Below are positions 1 to 8,470 of a DNA stretch of 64,000 nucleotides, piece by piece. The DNA comes from Archangium violaceum Cb vi76 (GTDB lineage: Bacteria; Myxococcota; Myxococcia; Myxococcales; Myxococcaceae). The notes under the pieces were generated by a model. That model did not search any database and was not told where the DNA came from. It saw nothing but the letters and a program-made list of their open reading frames with translations. Position 1 is the first letter of the stretch; each line of letters begins with the position of its first letter. The stretch covers positions 35,146-99,145 of the forward strand of contig NZ_JPMI01000322.1 in the NCBI RefSeq assembly GCF_000733295.1, given 5' to 3'. Made by a program: the position numbers and the translations under genes.

Positions 1-33
1 CCCTCTGGGAATGAGGGGGGATGGAGCGGGGCG

Positions 34-1890
34 CTAGGAGCGCGGGCCCCGGGGCGTCACGCGGATGGGGGGCTCGATGAGCTCGGGCGGGGTGGCCCTG
101 GGGTCATCCGGCTCATAGGCGGGCGCGTAGGGGCCGGCGTGCGTCTCCTTCCACTGGCGAGGCACGCGCTCGAGGCCCACGGGGAAGACGGTGAGCTCTC
201 CGTCCTTGTCGATGCGCAGCCGCAGGAAGTTCTTGAAGTCGGCGATGGCGAGCGAAATGAAGGCCTCGTTGGAGTGGGCCCTGAAGCCGTTGACGCTCAC
301 CATCAGGTACAGGCCCATGATGAAGGGCCCCAAGAGGAAGCCGCCCAGGAAGGTGAAGAAGGCGCCCAGGAAGAACTTGGCCCACACGTGCTTCCACCCG
401 GCGGCGCACAGGGTGGCTCCGGGGACGAGGATGGTGTTGCCGGGGAGGATCTCCTGACAGATGCCCAGGACGCTGGCGGTGAAGTACATGCCGCCCCAGG
501 CCACGAGGAACGCGGCGGTGATGTGCGCCAGGCCATGCAGTCCGCCGGCCAGCCAGCGCCAGCGTCCGAAGGCCTTGTCCGCGAAGCCCACGAGCCCGCC
601 GAGCGTGGACAGCCCGAGCACCAGGGACCAGGGGCGTGTCACCACCGAGGAGGCCACCGCGGAGAGCACCTGGGGAAACTGCGTCAGCCCGTAGCTTCCA
701 ATCTCCGTATACGTGGCCAGCGCGAGCAGCAGGTAGAGCGCGCCCGTCATCAACCCGAAGAGGGGGCTGTGGCGGATGAGCATCAGGTTCTGCCGGGCGA
801 GCTTCCGGGAGGTCTTCTCGTCCGGGAAGCTCTTCTTGAGCGTGTACCGGTCGCGCAGCCGCCGCGCCGCCGGAGCGTGGGTGGGGTGGAGGAAGGCGCC
901 GCCGCCGCCCGCGATGATTTTGTGTTTGCCCTCGGGGTCCTCGTGGCGGCGGTAGTGGTGCAGGTCTCCGGCGAGGAAGAGGCTGATGCGCCGGCCGAAC
1001 ACCTTCTCCTGGAGGTAGTCGAGGTTGTTCTCCAGGTAGCCGCGGCGCCGCCTGGCGGTGGTGGCCATGACCCAGGCGGGCTCGGCGTTGCAGAGGATGA
1101 TGCGATCCTCGGGCTTCATGTGCGTGGCGACCTGGCGGAAGTACTCCACCTGGGGCACGTCGATGTCGCTGTCGAGCTGCACGTCGGTGCCGACGAGCCA
1201 CCAGCTCTGGGGCAGCTTGAGGGCGAAGTAGCTGCGGCTCTGCCGGGTGCGCCGGCCGGCCAGCCAGCGGTTGGCGCAGAACAGCCGCATGAAGGCGGAC
1301 AGGCCGTCATACCAGTCGTGGTTGCCGGGGATGGCGAACAGGTCCGGGCTGGGCTCCGGGGTGCGGCCCAGGGCCTCCTCGTAGGGCTGCACGAGGCGCT
1401 CCTCGTAGGTGTCGCGGCTGGCGCCCGGGTACACCTGGTCGCCGCCGAACACGAGGATGCGTCCGCGCTCGATGGCATGGGCCTGGCCGGTGGGGTCCTT
1501 CACCTCGAGGGAGGGCAGCGCGAGCAGCCGGGCCACGGCGTAGGTGGGGTTCCACCCGTCACCGGTGTCGGCCACGTAGTCCAGCCAGAAGTCCTCGCCG
1601 GGGGACTCCTCCGAGTAGTCGAAGTAGGGCGGCTGGGGACGCACCACGGCCTCGACGAGCCGGTGGTCCGCGCGAGCGCCGAAGACGGCGGCCACCAGCG
1701 CGTCCATGCCGGTGCGGATGAGCATGGAGGGGTGGAGCCAGCGCACCATGTCCGCGTGCTGCTCGGGTCTGGTGGCGGTCCCGGAGTCGTCGGGAGTGCC
1801 GGTCTCGTGGAGGGTGAAGTCACTGGCGGGCGCTTCAGGCGTCTCCGCGGGCTGCGGCTTCTTCGCGGTGGCGGGCTGGTGGGGTGTCAC
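34..1890 (-). CDS. Membrane-anchored calcineurin-like metallophosphoesterase
   Basis: The 618-residue product has a metallophosphoesterase domain in its first half. The metal-binding blocks seen are ADTGDG (about 107-112), GGDQ (149-152), GNHDW (189-193) and GDLHHY (308-313). Four hydrophobic stretches follow at about 378-395, 420-436, 452-472 and 507-533, so the C-terminal half is membrane-embedded, with a Pro-rich tail after residue 580. The first 45 residues are Pro/Ala/Thr-rich and look disordered. The family cleaves phosphate esters with a di-metal centre; the substrate here is unknown. The gene stands alone, divergent from the thioesterase gene at 2031. The fold is secure; the physiological role is not. 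Confidence 0.85.
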   Translation of the reverse strand: MTPHQPATAKKPQPAETPEAPASDFTLHETGTPDDSGTATRPEQHADMVRWLHPSMLIRTGMDALVAAVFGARADHRLVEAVVRPQPPYFDYSEESPGEDFWLDYVADTGDGWNPTYAVARLLALPSLEVKDPTGQAHAIERGRILVFGGDQVYPGASRDTYEERLVQPYEEALGRTPEPSPDLFAIPGNHDWYDGLSAFMRLFCANRWLAGRRTRQSRSYFALKLPQSWWLVGTDVQLDSDIDVPQVEYFRQVATHMKPEDRIILCNAEPAWVMATTARRRRGYLENNLDYLQEKVFGRRISLFLAGDLHHYRRHEDPEGKHKIIAGGGGAFLHPTHAPAARRLRDRYTLKKSFPDEKTSRKLARQNLMLIRHSPLFGLMTGALYLLLALATYTEIGSYGLTQFPQVLSAVASSVVTRPWSLVLGLSTLGGLVGFADKAFGRWRWLAGGLHGLAHITAAFLVAWGGMYFTASVLGICQEILPGNTILVPGATLCAAGWKHVWAKFFLGAFFTFLGGFLLGPFIMGLYLMVSVNGFRAHSNEAFISLAIADFKNFLRLRIDKDGELTVFPVGLERVPRQWKETHAGPYAPAYEPDDPRATPPELIEPPIRVTPRGPRS

Positions 1891-2030
1891 TGGAGGCGAC
1901 GGTCCCCCAGCCCCGGGCCCGGGTCAACTCCCCGGTCCGGGACGTGATGGGGCAGGTGGAGGGGGAGCGGGCGAGCGGGCGGAAGATTCCGGTTGCCCGG
2001 AGGGCCCGGGCCGTGGTGCATGACGGGGCC

Positions 2031-2465
2031 ATGAACGAATTTCCCATCACCGTGCGCTTCCCCGTGCAGTGGGGCGAGATGGACGCGTACGGCCACGTGA
2101 ACAACGCGCGCTACTTCACCTGGTTCGAGGCGGCCCGGATCGCCTACATGGCCCGGGTGGGGCTGGTGAGCGCGGAGATGCAGAAGCCGGAGGGCGGGGT
2201 GGGGCCGATCGTCGCCGCGACGAACGCGGAGTACCTGCGTCCCGTCGTCTTCCCGGCGGAGGTGGTGGTGGGAGCGCGGGTGACGCGGTTGGGCAACACC
2301 AGCATCACCATGGAGTACGCGGTGGAGGATGCCACCAGTGGGGTGCGGTACGCGCGCGGCGGAGCGGTGCTCGTCACGCTGCGCTACCCCACGTACGACA
2401 AGGTGCCCGTGCCCCCGGAGATTCGCGCCGCCATCGAGGCGCTCGAGGGCCGCATCTTCGAGTGA
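2031..2465 (+). CDS. Acyl-CoA thioesterase, hotdog fold (YbgC/4HBT type)
   Basis: This 144-residue protein is the usual length for a single-hotdog thioesterase. The N-terminal motif GEMDAYGHVNNARYF (about residues 12-26) carries the catalytic Asp and the His-Val-Asn-Asn signature of the 4-hydroxybenzoyl-CoA thioesterase/YbgC group. Such enzymes hydrolyse acyl- or aroyl-CoA thioesters in the cytoplasm; the acyl group preferred here cannot be told. The ATG at 2031 is chosen over upstream in-frame codons because homology starts immediately after it. It converges on the Cys-rich gene with only four bases between stop codons. Confidence 0.88.
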   Translation: MNEFPITVRFPVQWGEMDAYGHVNNARYFTWFEAARIAYMARVGLVSAEMQKPEGGVGPIVAATNAEYLRPVVFPAEVVVGARVTRLGNTSITMEYAVEDATSGVRYARGGAVLVTLRYPTYDKVPVPPEIRAAIEALEGRIFE

Positions 2466-2469
2466 GGGG

Positions 2470-3387
2470 CTACGGGGAGGAGCTGGCGGTGGCGCGGGGA
2501 GTGGGCACGCACCGCCATGGTTCCTTGTCCGTCTTGCGGTGGCAGGTGAAGCCGGGCTCGCAGGAGGAGGCGTCCTCGGGAGTGCAGGACTTGTGGCACT
2601 CATACTGGTGGCAGACGGTGCCCTCGGAGCAAGGAGGGGCGCCCTGGCCACAGGTTGAGATGCACTGCATCCACACCGCATCCACCGGTTGCGGATAGTC
2701 CTGGAGCAGACAGTGCTGGTGCTGGGGACAGGGGTTCTGCTGGCAATCCCGTCCGTATACCGTGGCACAGATGGAGGCGTGCCTGCCTTCGAGTGAGGGG
2801 TTGTCCAGGGCAACGCACCGCTGGCCGTCAGGGCAGGTCCGGCCCTCGCAGGTGGGTAGGCAGGAGGGCCCATCCGCCGGTCCCTCCTGACAGAAGAAGC
2901 CCTCGGGACAGGAAGATGGGTCCTCGGTTTCGCAGCGGCGGCCACAGCGGGACTGGCAGAGCAGGTCTTTCTCACAGGCGTAGTTGCGGCTGGGAGCGTG
3001 CTCCATGCACTCCTCGCCTTCTTTGCGCATACCTGCAAGGGAGCAGACGCGGATGGGGGCTCCGTTAGAGGTGAACTGGGTCCGGCAGACGAATCCCTCC
3101 TGGCATTGCAAGTCCGTCACGCACCGGCTGTCCGTGCAGTAGCGGCTCATCGTGTGAGTGCTGAAGAAGCACCGGAGGGGGGATTCACAATCCCTATCCG
3201 AAACGCACGATTGCCCGTAGGTGAGAAAGCCTCGCCGTTGCTCGTTTGAGAGCATTGGGACGGGTGCATTGCCCTGTGTGTCTGGCTGGCTCGTGCCCTG
3301 CTTGAACATGGCGGCATGGAGCAGCCACGCTAGAGGCAGCGTCAAGAAGAGGCCGGACAGGGCGGCGAGGAGCGCATGCCATCGCAT
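2470..3387 (-). CDS. Cys-rich membrane-anchored extracytoplasmic protein
   Basis: The 305-residue product starts with an uncleaved-looking signal anchor (about residues 1-26), followed by a domain with dozens of cysteines spaced like disulfide-stabilised EGF/TIL-like modules: short runs between Cys, many Gly and Pro, and repeated C-x(3-6)-C spacings. I do not recognise a named family; similar Cys-rich secreted proteins are common in myxobacteria. The ATG at 3387 is preferred because GGAG lies six bases upstream, whereas the longer reading frame to 3435 would overlap the preceding lipoprotein gene. It is probably co-transcribed with that gene. Function unknown; a cell-surface or adhesive role is only an inference. 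Confidence 0.7.
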   Translation of the reverse strand: MRWHALLAALSGLFLTLPLAWLLHAAMFKQGTSQPDTQGNAPVPMLSNEQRRGFLTYGQSCVSDRDCESPLRCFFSTHTMSRYCTDSRCVTDLQCQEGFVCRTQFTSNGAPIRVCSLAGMRKEGEECMEHAPSRNYACEKDLLCQSRCGRRCETEDPSSCPEGFFCQEGPADGPSCLPTCEGRTCPDGQRCVALDNPSLEGRHASICATVYGRDCQQNPCPQHQHCLLQDYPQPVDAVWMQCISTCGQGAPPCSEGTVCHQYECHKSCTPEDASSCEPGFTCHRKTDKEPWRCVPTPRATASSSP

Positions 3388-3401
3388 GGGGCTCTCCATC
3401 C

Positions 3402-3668
3402 TCACGGTCTGCCAGGGGGACGGCCAGGGCGACACTCGGGTAGGCAGCGTTGCTGTGCCTCGGGGGTATTTCCAGGCTCGTGGTACTTCATACAGAACTT
3501 CATCCAGTCTTCCTCATCGAGCGCACAATCCTTCATCGAGTAGTACTCGTTCATGTCCCGCTCCAGAGCCTGCTCGATCGTCCCATCCCTGCTCCAGGCA
3601 TGAGGGCAGCCCACCGTCGCGATGAGCAGCAGGGGAGACAGCGTCAGCATCACGGCTCGACTGTTCAT
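3402..3668 (-). CDS. Small hypothetical lipoprotein
   Basis: An 88-residue protein with a typical lipoprotein signal: basic start, hydrophobic core and Cys at residue 21 preceded by Thr-Val-Gly. The mature part is short, acidic and contains four further cysteines before a Pro/Arg-rich end. A good ribosome site (GGAGAGG) precedes the ATG. Its stop is 14 bases before the start of the downstream Cys-rich anchor protein, so the two are likely an operon. No family recognised. Confidence 0.65.
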   Translation of the reverse strand: MNSRAVMLTLSPLLLIATVGCPHAWSRDGTIEQALERDMNEYYSMKDCALDEEDWMKFCMKYHEPGNTPEAQQRCLPECRPGRPPGRP

Positions 3669-3705
3669 ACGGCCTCTCCTGTACAGGGGTTGAAAGCCTC
3701 GGCCG

Positions 3706-4761
3706 CTACCCGCCGCGCTTCGCGTCCGCCGGGGCGTTGGGATGGCGTTGCAGCAACTGGCGCAGCATGGGCTGCCGGCGGACGGCCTCCTGCTTGAGCA
3801 GGTGGACGATGAGGGCCGGCGGCGCCGCGCTCCAGCGCGCGATGTTCTGGATGAGCATGGGCGAGCGGTAGGTGCGTCCGCACAGCAGCGCCGCCGTCTT
3901 GCCGTCCACCGCCAGCCCCACCAGCGAGGCCAGCACCCGGCCCTCCGTGTTGAGGATCAACTCCACGCGCTCCTCGGCCGGCGCGGTGTTGAAGCGCGTG
4001 CGCATCACCTCGCGTGCCGTGCGGCGGGTGCCCTCGGGCACGTCCCGGTCCATCGCCACCTTGTACTGCTCCATCAGCCGGCGCCCTCCCCACAGGCGGC
4101 GGAAGAGGCTCACCGGCAGCTGCGGATTGCGCACCAGCCAGCGCCGCACCCCGGCGTCCGATGCGAACGACGCCCGGCCACAGAGCGCCTCCAGTCCCAC
4201 CGGGTGGTGGTGGTGCCGCGCGATGAGCCGCGCGTGCCCCAGCCCCACCCGCGTGTTCTCCAGCACCGACTTGATGACCGCCGGCACCGGGTCGAAGCAG
4301 AAGGCGGACAGCTCAGGGTCCTCGGCCCCCCGCGCCCGGCTCGCCCGCTGGTCCTCGGGGAGCGGATGCAACTGCCGCTCGAACAGCTGCCGCCAGTTGC
4401 CCGCGGCGGCCTCGACCGTGTCGTCCTCGGGCTCCTCCCCTTCCTCCGCGGGCTCCTCCTCCTCGAGAGGCAGGGGCTCCTCACTCCCGGCCTGGGGCTC
4501 CTCGGATGCGGCCCCGGTCCTCGCGGCGGGCGTGGTGGGTGGTGGCGCGGGGGCGGGGGTAGGGGCGGGTAGTACCGCGCCGTGTTCGACGAGGCGGGTC
4601 AGGATGGCCTGGACGCGCTCGGGGGGAAAGCCGGTGAGGGCGGGCAGGTGCCGCACGGACGTGAATCCGTCCAGACGCGACAGGAGGAAGCCCTCTTCCG
4701 GGGTGAGGGGGAGCTTCGAGACGGCGGCCGAGGGAATGGGCTTGGGCGTCCAGTCGTTCAC
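3706..4761 (-). CDS. Hypothetical protein with winged-helix-like N-terminus and helical-repeat C-terminus
   Basis: This 351-residue protein begins at a GTG with AGGA upstream. Residues about 15-65 resemble a small winged-helix unit (a 'LTPEEGFLLSRLDG' start seen in several myxobacterial proteins). A linker of Pro, then Glu/Asp-rich sequence follows (about 66-120). The rest is helical, with HEAT- or LRV-like repeats (for example 'VRRWLVRNPQLPVSLFRRL' followed by similar Leu-rich helices). No signal peptide or membrane segment is visible, so it is probably cytoplasmic. The layout suggests an adaptor or scaffold. It is divergent from the DUF962 gene. Function unknown. Confidence 0.7.
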   Translation of the reverse strand: MNDWTPKPIPSAAVSKLPLTPEEGFLLSRLDGFTSVRHLPALTGFPPERVQAILTRLVEHGAVLPAPTPAPAPPPTTPAARTGAASEEPQAGSEEPLPLEEEEPAEEGEEPEDDTVEAAAGNWRQLFERQLHPLPEDQRASRARGAEDPELSAFCFDPVPAVIKSVLENTRVGLGHARLIARHHHHPVGLEALCGRASFASDAGVRRWLVRNPQLPVSLFRRLWGGRRLMEQYKVAMDRDVPEGTRRTAREVMRTRFNTAPAEERVELILNTEGRVLASLVGLAVDGKTAALLCGRTYRSPMLIQNIARWSAAPPALIVHLLKQEAVRRQPMLRQLLQRHPNAPADAKRGG

Positions 4762-4869
4762 GATCCGTCTTCCTGGAGTAGGTCAACCCTAGGCCGAATG
4801 ACACCAGATCGCCAAAGAGACGTGGCGGAGGGTTGACGAATGGGGAGGCTCCGGAAGCACAATTCACCC

Positions 4870-5277
4870 ATGAACGAGCGCATCCCGACCTACGCCGAGT
4901 TCTGGCCGTACTATTTGCGTGAGCACTCGCTGCCCAGCACGCGCTGGCTGCACTTCCTGGGCACCTCGGTGGCGGTGAGCCTGGCCGTCACCGCCGGGCT
5001 GACGGGCAAGGCGAACCTGCTCCCGTTCGCGCTGGTGTCCGGCTATGGCTTCGCGTGGGTGAGCCACTTCACCCTCGAGCGCAACCGCCCGGCGACCTTC
5101 AAGTACCCGCTGTGGTCGCTCTTCTCCGACTTCCGCATGGCGGGCCTGATGCTGGTGGGCCGCCTGTCCAAGCACCTCGCGCGTGCCGGCGTCCGGGACG
5201 AGGACGATCAGTCTGGAGGTCATTTGCGGCGGGTGCCGGTACCGGTTCCGGTCCGTACCCGCCGCCACGGCCGCTGA
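4870..5277 (+). CDS. DUF962 / Mpo1-like membrane protein
   Basis: The 135-residue product opens with the conserved DUF962 signature (FWPYYLREHSLPSTRWLHFLG, about residues 8-28), followed by two hydrophobic segments and a second conserved block near 'SHFTLERNRPATFKYPLWSL'. Yeast Mpo1 of this family is a 2-hydroxy fatty acid dioxygenase; whether the short bacterial members share the activity is not established here. The ATG at 4870 is used because homology starts at once. The last ~25 residues (Arg/Val/Pro-rich) are atypical and may be a read-on extension. Confidence 0.82.
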   Translation: MNERIPTYAEFWPYYLREHSLPSTRWLHFLGTSVAVSLAVTAGLTGKANLLPFALVSGYGFAWVSHFTLERNRPATFKYPLWSLFSDFRMAGLMLVGRLSKHLARAGVRDEDDQSGGHLRRVPVPVPVRTRRHGR

Positions 5278-5383
5278 GCGGCGAAGCCGTACCGGGGACG
5301 GGGAGCGCCCGTCCCCCCAGGCGGGCAGGCGAGCGCCGGGCCCGTCCTCTCCTGGAGTTGGTCCTGGCCCGGCCCGGTGAGGT

Positions 5384-6910
5384 ATGGAAGGGCGGGTGCC
5401 GTCCGACCCGAATCCTCCCGATCTCATCCTCGTCAGCGACCTGCACCTGGGGCGTGGGCGCCTGAGCGGCACGGGCCGCTACCACGCGCTGGAGACGTTC
5501 TTCTTCGACGAGGACTTCCTGGACTTCTGCCAGGGGCTCGTCGCCGAGGCGGAGCAGCGGCGCACCCCCTTCCGGCTCATCTTCAACGGGGACACGTTCG
5601 ATCTGCTGCGCATCGAGCCGGCCCACGTGGGGCCCTCGGCGGCGCGGCGCGAGAGGCGCTTCGGCGCGCCGGTGACGCCCGAGGTGGCCGCCGAGATGAT
5701 GACGAGCATCCTCGCGGGGCACCCGGCGTGGGTGGAGGCGGTGGCGCTCGTGCTGGCCGCGGGCCACGGCGTCCTCTTCCTGCCGGGCAACCATGACGTG
5801 GAGCTGCAGTGGGAGCCGGTGCAGCGTCCGTTGCGCGAGGCGGTGGCCGAGGCGCTGCGGCGGCGCGGGGCCGGGGTGGAGGAGGCGCTCGGGCGGCTCG
5901 TCTTCGAGCCCTGGTTCCACCACGAGCCGGGCCGCATCTGGGTGGAGCATGGCAGCCAGTACGATCCCGAGTGCTCCTTCCGCTACCCGCTGCGCGCGGG
6001 CCAGCCGGCGCTGTGGGACGGCCCCGCGCTGGAGCGGGACATGCCGCTGGGCAACTTCTTCCAGCGCTACCTCTACAACGCCTTCGGGGCCATCACCTTC
6101 ATCGTCCCGAGTACCCGGGCCAACTCGCGCTACCTGAGGTGGCTGGTGTGGAACCGGCCCGGGTTGTTGCTGCGGGTGCTCTCCGGCCATGGCCCCTTCT
6201 CGCTGCAGCTGTTGCGGCGCGTGGCGATGACGGCGGGGGGCATGAGTCCCCAGGAGGAGGCGCACCGCGCGGAGCTGGAGCGGCTGGCGGCCGGGTCCGG
6301 GCTGGGCCGGACGCTGCATGACATCGACGCCCTCAAGCACGTGCCGCCCAACCTCGCCCAGGCGGCCCGCGCGGTGGTGTGGCCGCTGGCCCGGCTCGTG
6401 CTGCTCGCGCTCACCGTGGGGCTGGGAGGCTTCGGCCTGTGGTTCGCGGCCTTTGGTGCCATCACCCACCTGCAGGCGGGGCTGGGCTTCAAGACGGTCC
6501 TCTTCCTGGGCATGCACCTGGCGCTCATGGCCGTGCTGCTGGGAGGGCTGGCCTGGAGGCTGTTGCGCGCGCCGGCCGCCCCGCCCCGCCCCCTGCGCCG
6601 CGCGGCCGGGCACATCGCCCGCCTGCTGGGGGTGCCGATCGTCACCTTCGGCCACATCCACGAGGAGGTGGTGGCGCCCCTGGACACCGGCGCCCCGGGC
6701 GCGGCCACCTACTTCAACACCGGCACGTGGATCTCCGTCTTCACCCACGAGCCGCTGCTGCCGCGCGAGCGCATCCAGTTCTCCTTCCTGCGTGTGCGCG
6801 GCCACCAGGCGGAGCTGCTGCACTGGAGCCCGAGCCGGGGCCGGGCGGTGCCCGCCATCCTCTTCGAGGAGGACGAGCACGCGGTGGAGCCCGGCGTGAG
6901 GGCCGCCTGA
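5384..6910 (+). CDS. Metallophosphoesterase with internal membrane hairpin
   Basis: A 508-residue protein with all blocks of an LpxH-like metallophosphoesterase: SDLHLG (18-23), NGDTFD (68-73), GNHD (135-138), EHGSQYD (188-194) and GHIH (423-426). The last block is separated from the others by about 230 residues that include two hydrophobic stretches (about 333-357 and 370-395), so a membrane hairpin appears to be inserted inside the catalytic domain. LpxH hydrolyses UDP-2,3-diacylglucosamine, but this protein is about twice that length, so the LpxH role should not be assumed. It is unrelated in layout to the metallophosphoesterase at 34-1890. Confidence 0.83.
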   Translation: MEGRVPSDPNPPDLILVSDLHLGRGRLSGTGRYHALETFFFDEDFLDFCQGLVAEAEQRRTPFRLIFNGDTFDLLRIEPAHVGPSAARRERRFGAPVTPEVAAEMMTSILAGHPAWVEAVALVLAAGHGVLFLPGNHDVELQWEPVQRPLREAVAEALRRRGAGVEEALGRLVFEPWFHHEPGRIWVEHGSQYDPECSFRYPLRAGQPALWDGPALERDMPLGNFFQRYLYNAFGAITFIVPSTRANSRYLRWLVWNRPGLLLRVLSGHGPFSLQLLRRVAMTAGGMSPQEEAHRAELERLAAGSGLGRTLHDIDALKHVPPNLAQAARAVVWPLARLVLLALTVGLGGFGLWFAAFGAITHLQAGLGFKTVLFLGMHLALMAVLLGGLAWRLLRAPAAPPRPLRRAAGHIARLLGVPIVTFGHIHEEVVAPLDTGAPGAATYFNTGTWISVFTHEPLLPRERIQFSFLRVRGHQAELLHWSPSRGRAVPAILFEEDEHAVEPGVRAA

Positions 6911-6991
6911 GTAGGTGGCCAGAAGTTCCCGACACAAGCGTGGGGTCTCCGCACTGCGTGCGAAGCCACGCCAGGCCGGCCTGTCGGCCGT

Positions 6992-7201
6992 GTGCTGCAC
7001 GAACTTGTCCAACAGTTGGACAGGTTTCTGAAGACCGAGCCCGGCAGGGGCACCCGTCCCGCCCGCAAGCCCCCGGGCGAAGGCACCGGCCTGGGGCTCA
7101 GCCTCAGTCGCGAGATCATCGAGAAAGGCAACGGCGGCACCCTCCGCTTCGAGTCCGAGGAGGGCCAGTATTCCGAGTTCATCATCACTCTCCCTCGGTG
7201 A
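6992..7201 (+). pseudogene. Remnant of a sensor histidine kinase ATPase domain
   Basis: From about 7076 the frame encodes the end of a HATPase_c domain: a G-box ([15 protein letters not shown]), then '[14 protein letters not shown]' and a terminal 'FIITLP'. The N-box, the dimerisation/phosphoacceptor domain and any sensor region are missing, and the sequence before GEGTG does not match the family. This is a truncated relic of a kinase gene. The rest of the 6911-7312 gap shows nothing further. Confidence 0.7.
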
Positions 7202-7312
7202 ACCGAGGGAGGTTGTGGCTCAGACGGCGAGCTCGGTGGATGCACGGAACTGGAGGAACTTCACTCCCTGGCCAACAAACCCTTGAGACCCGGCACGGGC
7301 GGCGCGGGGGGT

Positions 7313-8470
7313 TCAGTCCTGGGCCTCCTCGCTGCGGGGTGCCTCGAGGCCGCCGTTCCACGAGCGCAGGCTGGCGCGGCACAGGGCCCGCTCGTGGAAG
7401 TCTCCGTCCGGGCGCAGGTTCCGCACGCCGCCGCGCAGGAAGAGCGTCTCCAGCAGCGGCGCGAGCTGCTGCTCGTACAGCTCCATGCACTCGCGCGGGT
7501 GCACCCCCGGCCACGAGTAGCACGTCACCGTGGCCCGCCGGTGCTTGTGGGGAATCTCCGCCGGCACCGTCTTCATCCAGCCCGGGTCGTCCGGCAGGAA
7601 GACGTACTGGTCCAGGTCCCCGCGCGGAATGCCCTCCAGCGAGCGCACCGTGGGCGGCGTCACCTCCAGCACGTATGGGTCCACCACCAGGTCACACACC
7701 ACGGCGTGCTGGGGCAACCACGCCAGCCACTCGTTGGGGATGAGGGGCTGGGAGGGGTTGGAGCGCTGGGTGGCATCCACCAGCACGTCCGTGTTGCGCA
7801 GCCGCTCGCGCATGTAGGCCCAGTGGCCCGTCAAATCCCTCCCCAGCACCGTCACCTCCACGCCCGGTAGCCCGCGCTGGCGGAAGGCCTTGCTGCGCTC
7901 GAGGCGGCCGTACTTGGTGGCCGCCTCCGCCGCGTGCTTGCCCACCATGCCCACCCCCATCACCGTCACGCGCACCGGTGGGCGCCCCGAGTCCAGCAGC
8001 GTGGGGTCCGTCTTCTCCAGCGTGTCGAAGGCCGCCTCCAGCCCGTTCCACGCCACCGCGCGCATGTTCTCCACCAGCCGCCGCCCGTCGTCGTCCTCGA
8101 TGGAGTCCAGGCTGAGCGCCTCCAGCCCCAGCTCGGTGAGGCGGCGGATGCGCCGGGGGCGCGTGGGGAAGTGCAGCATGGACACGAGCGTGGCGCCGCG
8201 CTCGAGCTTGGGCAGCTCGTCCAGCTCCGGGGCGCGCAGCACCAGCACCACGTCCTGCTTGTAGGTCTCCAGCCCGTCCACCACGTGCACGCCCGGGCCC
8301 GCGTAGTCCGCGTCCGTCAGCCCCATGCCCGCGCCGATGCCGGACTCCACGTACACCCGCACGCCCCGCTCCGTCATCCGGCGCACCAGGCTCGGGAGGA
8401 AGTCCCGGCGCTCTCCCCGCTCCTTGTGCATGCGGGGCAACCCCAGCGTCAGCGATTCGCCTTGTGCCAT
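7313..8470 (-). CDS. AlaDH/PNT-type NAD(P)-dependent dehydrogenase, paralogue 2
   Basis: The 385-residue product resembles alanine dehydrogenase / pyridine nucleotide transhydrogenase and saccharopine-dehydrogenase-like enzymes. It has an N-terminal substrate-binding block (GLPRMHKERGERRDFLP, about 10-26) and a Rossmann dinucleotide motif MGVGMVG (171-177), plus 'DATQR' and a conserved 'CYSWPGVHPRECMELY' block near the C-terminus. The ATG at 8470 lies inside the end of the upstream paralogue (22-base overlap), so translation is probably coupled. The substrate could be alanine, lysine-related or a carboxyalkyl amino acid; the sequence does not decide. A true duplicate of the next gene, but clearly diverged. 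Confidence 0.78.
   Translation of the reverse strand: MAQGESLTLGLPRMHKERGERRDFLPSLVRRMTERGVRVYVESGIGAGMGLTDADYAGPGVHVVDGLETYKQDVVLVLRAPELDELPKLERGATLVSMLHFPTRPRRIRRLTELGLEALSLDSIEDDDGRRLVENMRAVAWNGLEAAFDTLEKTDPTLLDSGRPPVRVTVMGVGMVGKHAAEAATKYGRLERSKAFRQRGLPGVEVTVLGRDLTGHWAYMRERLRNTDVLVDATQRSNPSQPLIPNEWLAWLPQHAVVCDLVVDPYVLEVTPPTVRSLEGIPRGDLDQYVFLPDDPGWMKTVPAEIPHKHRRATVTCYSWPGVHPRECMELYEQQLAPLLETLFLRGGVRNLRPDGDFHERALCRASLRSWNGGLEAPRSEEAQD

Noticed and set aside
139..1947. 602-residue ORF opposite the metallophosphoesterase
   Set aside because: Antisense shadow of a real gene in GC-rich DNA; His/Gly/Val-rich composition and no recognisable domain.
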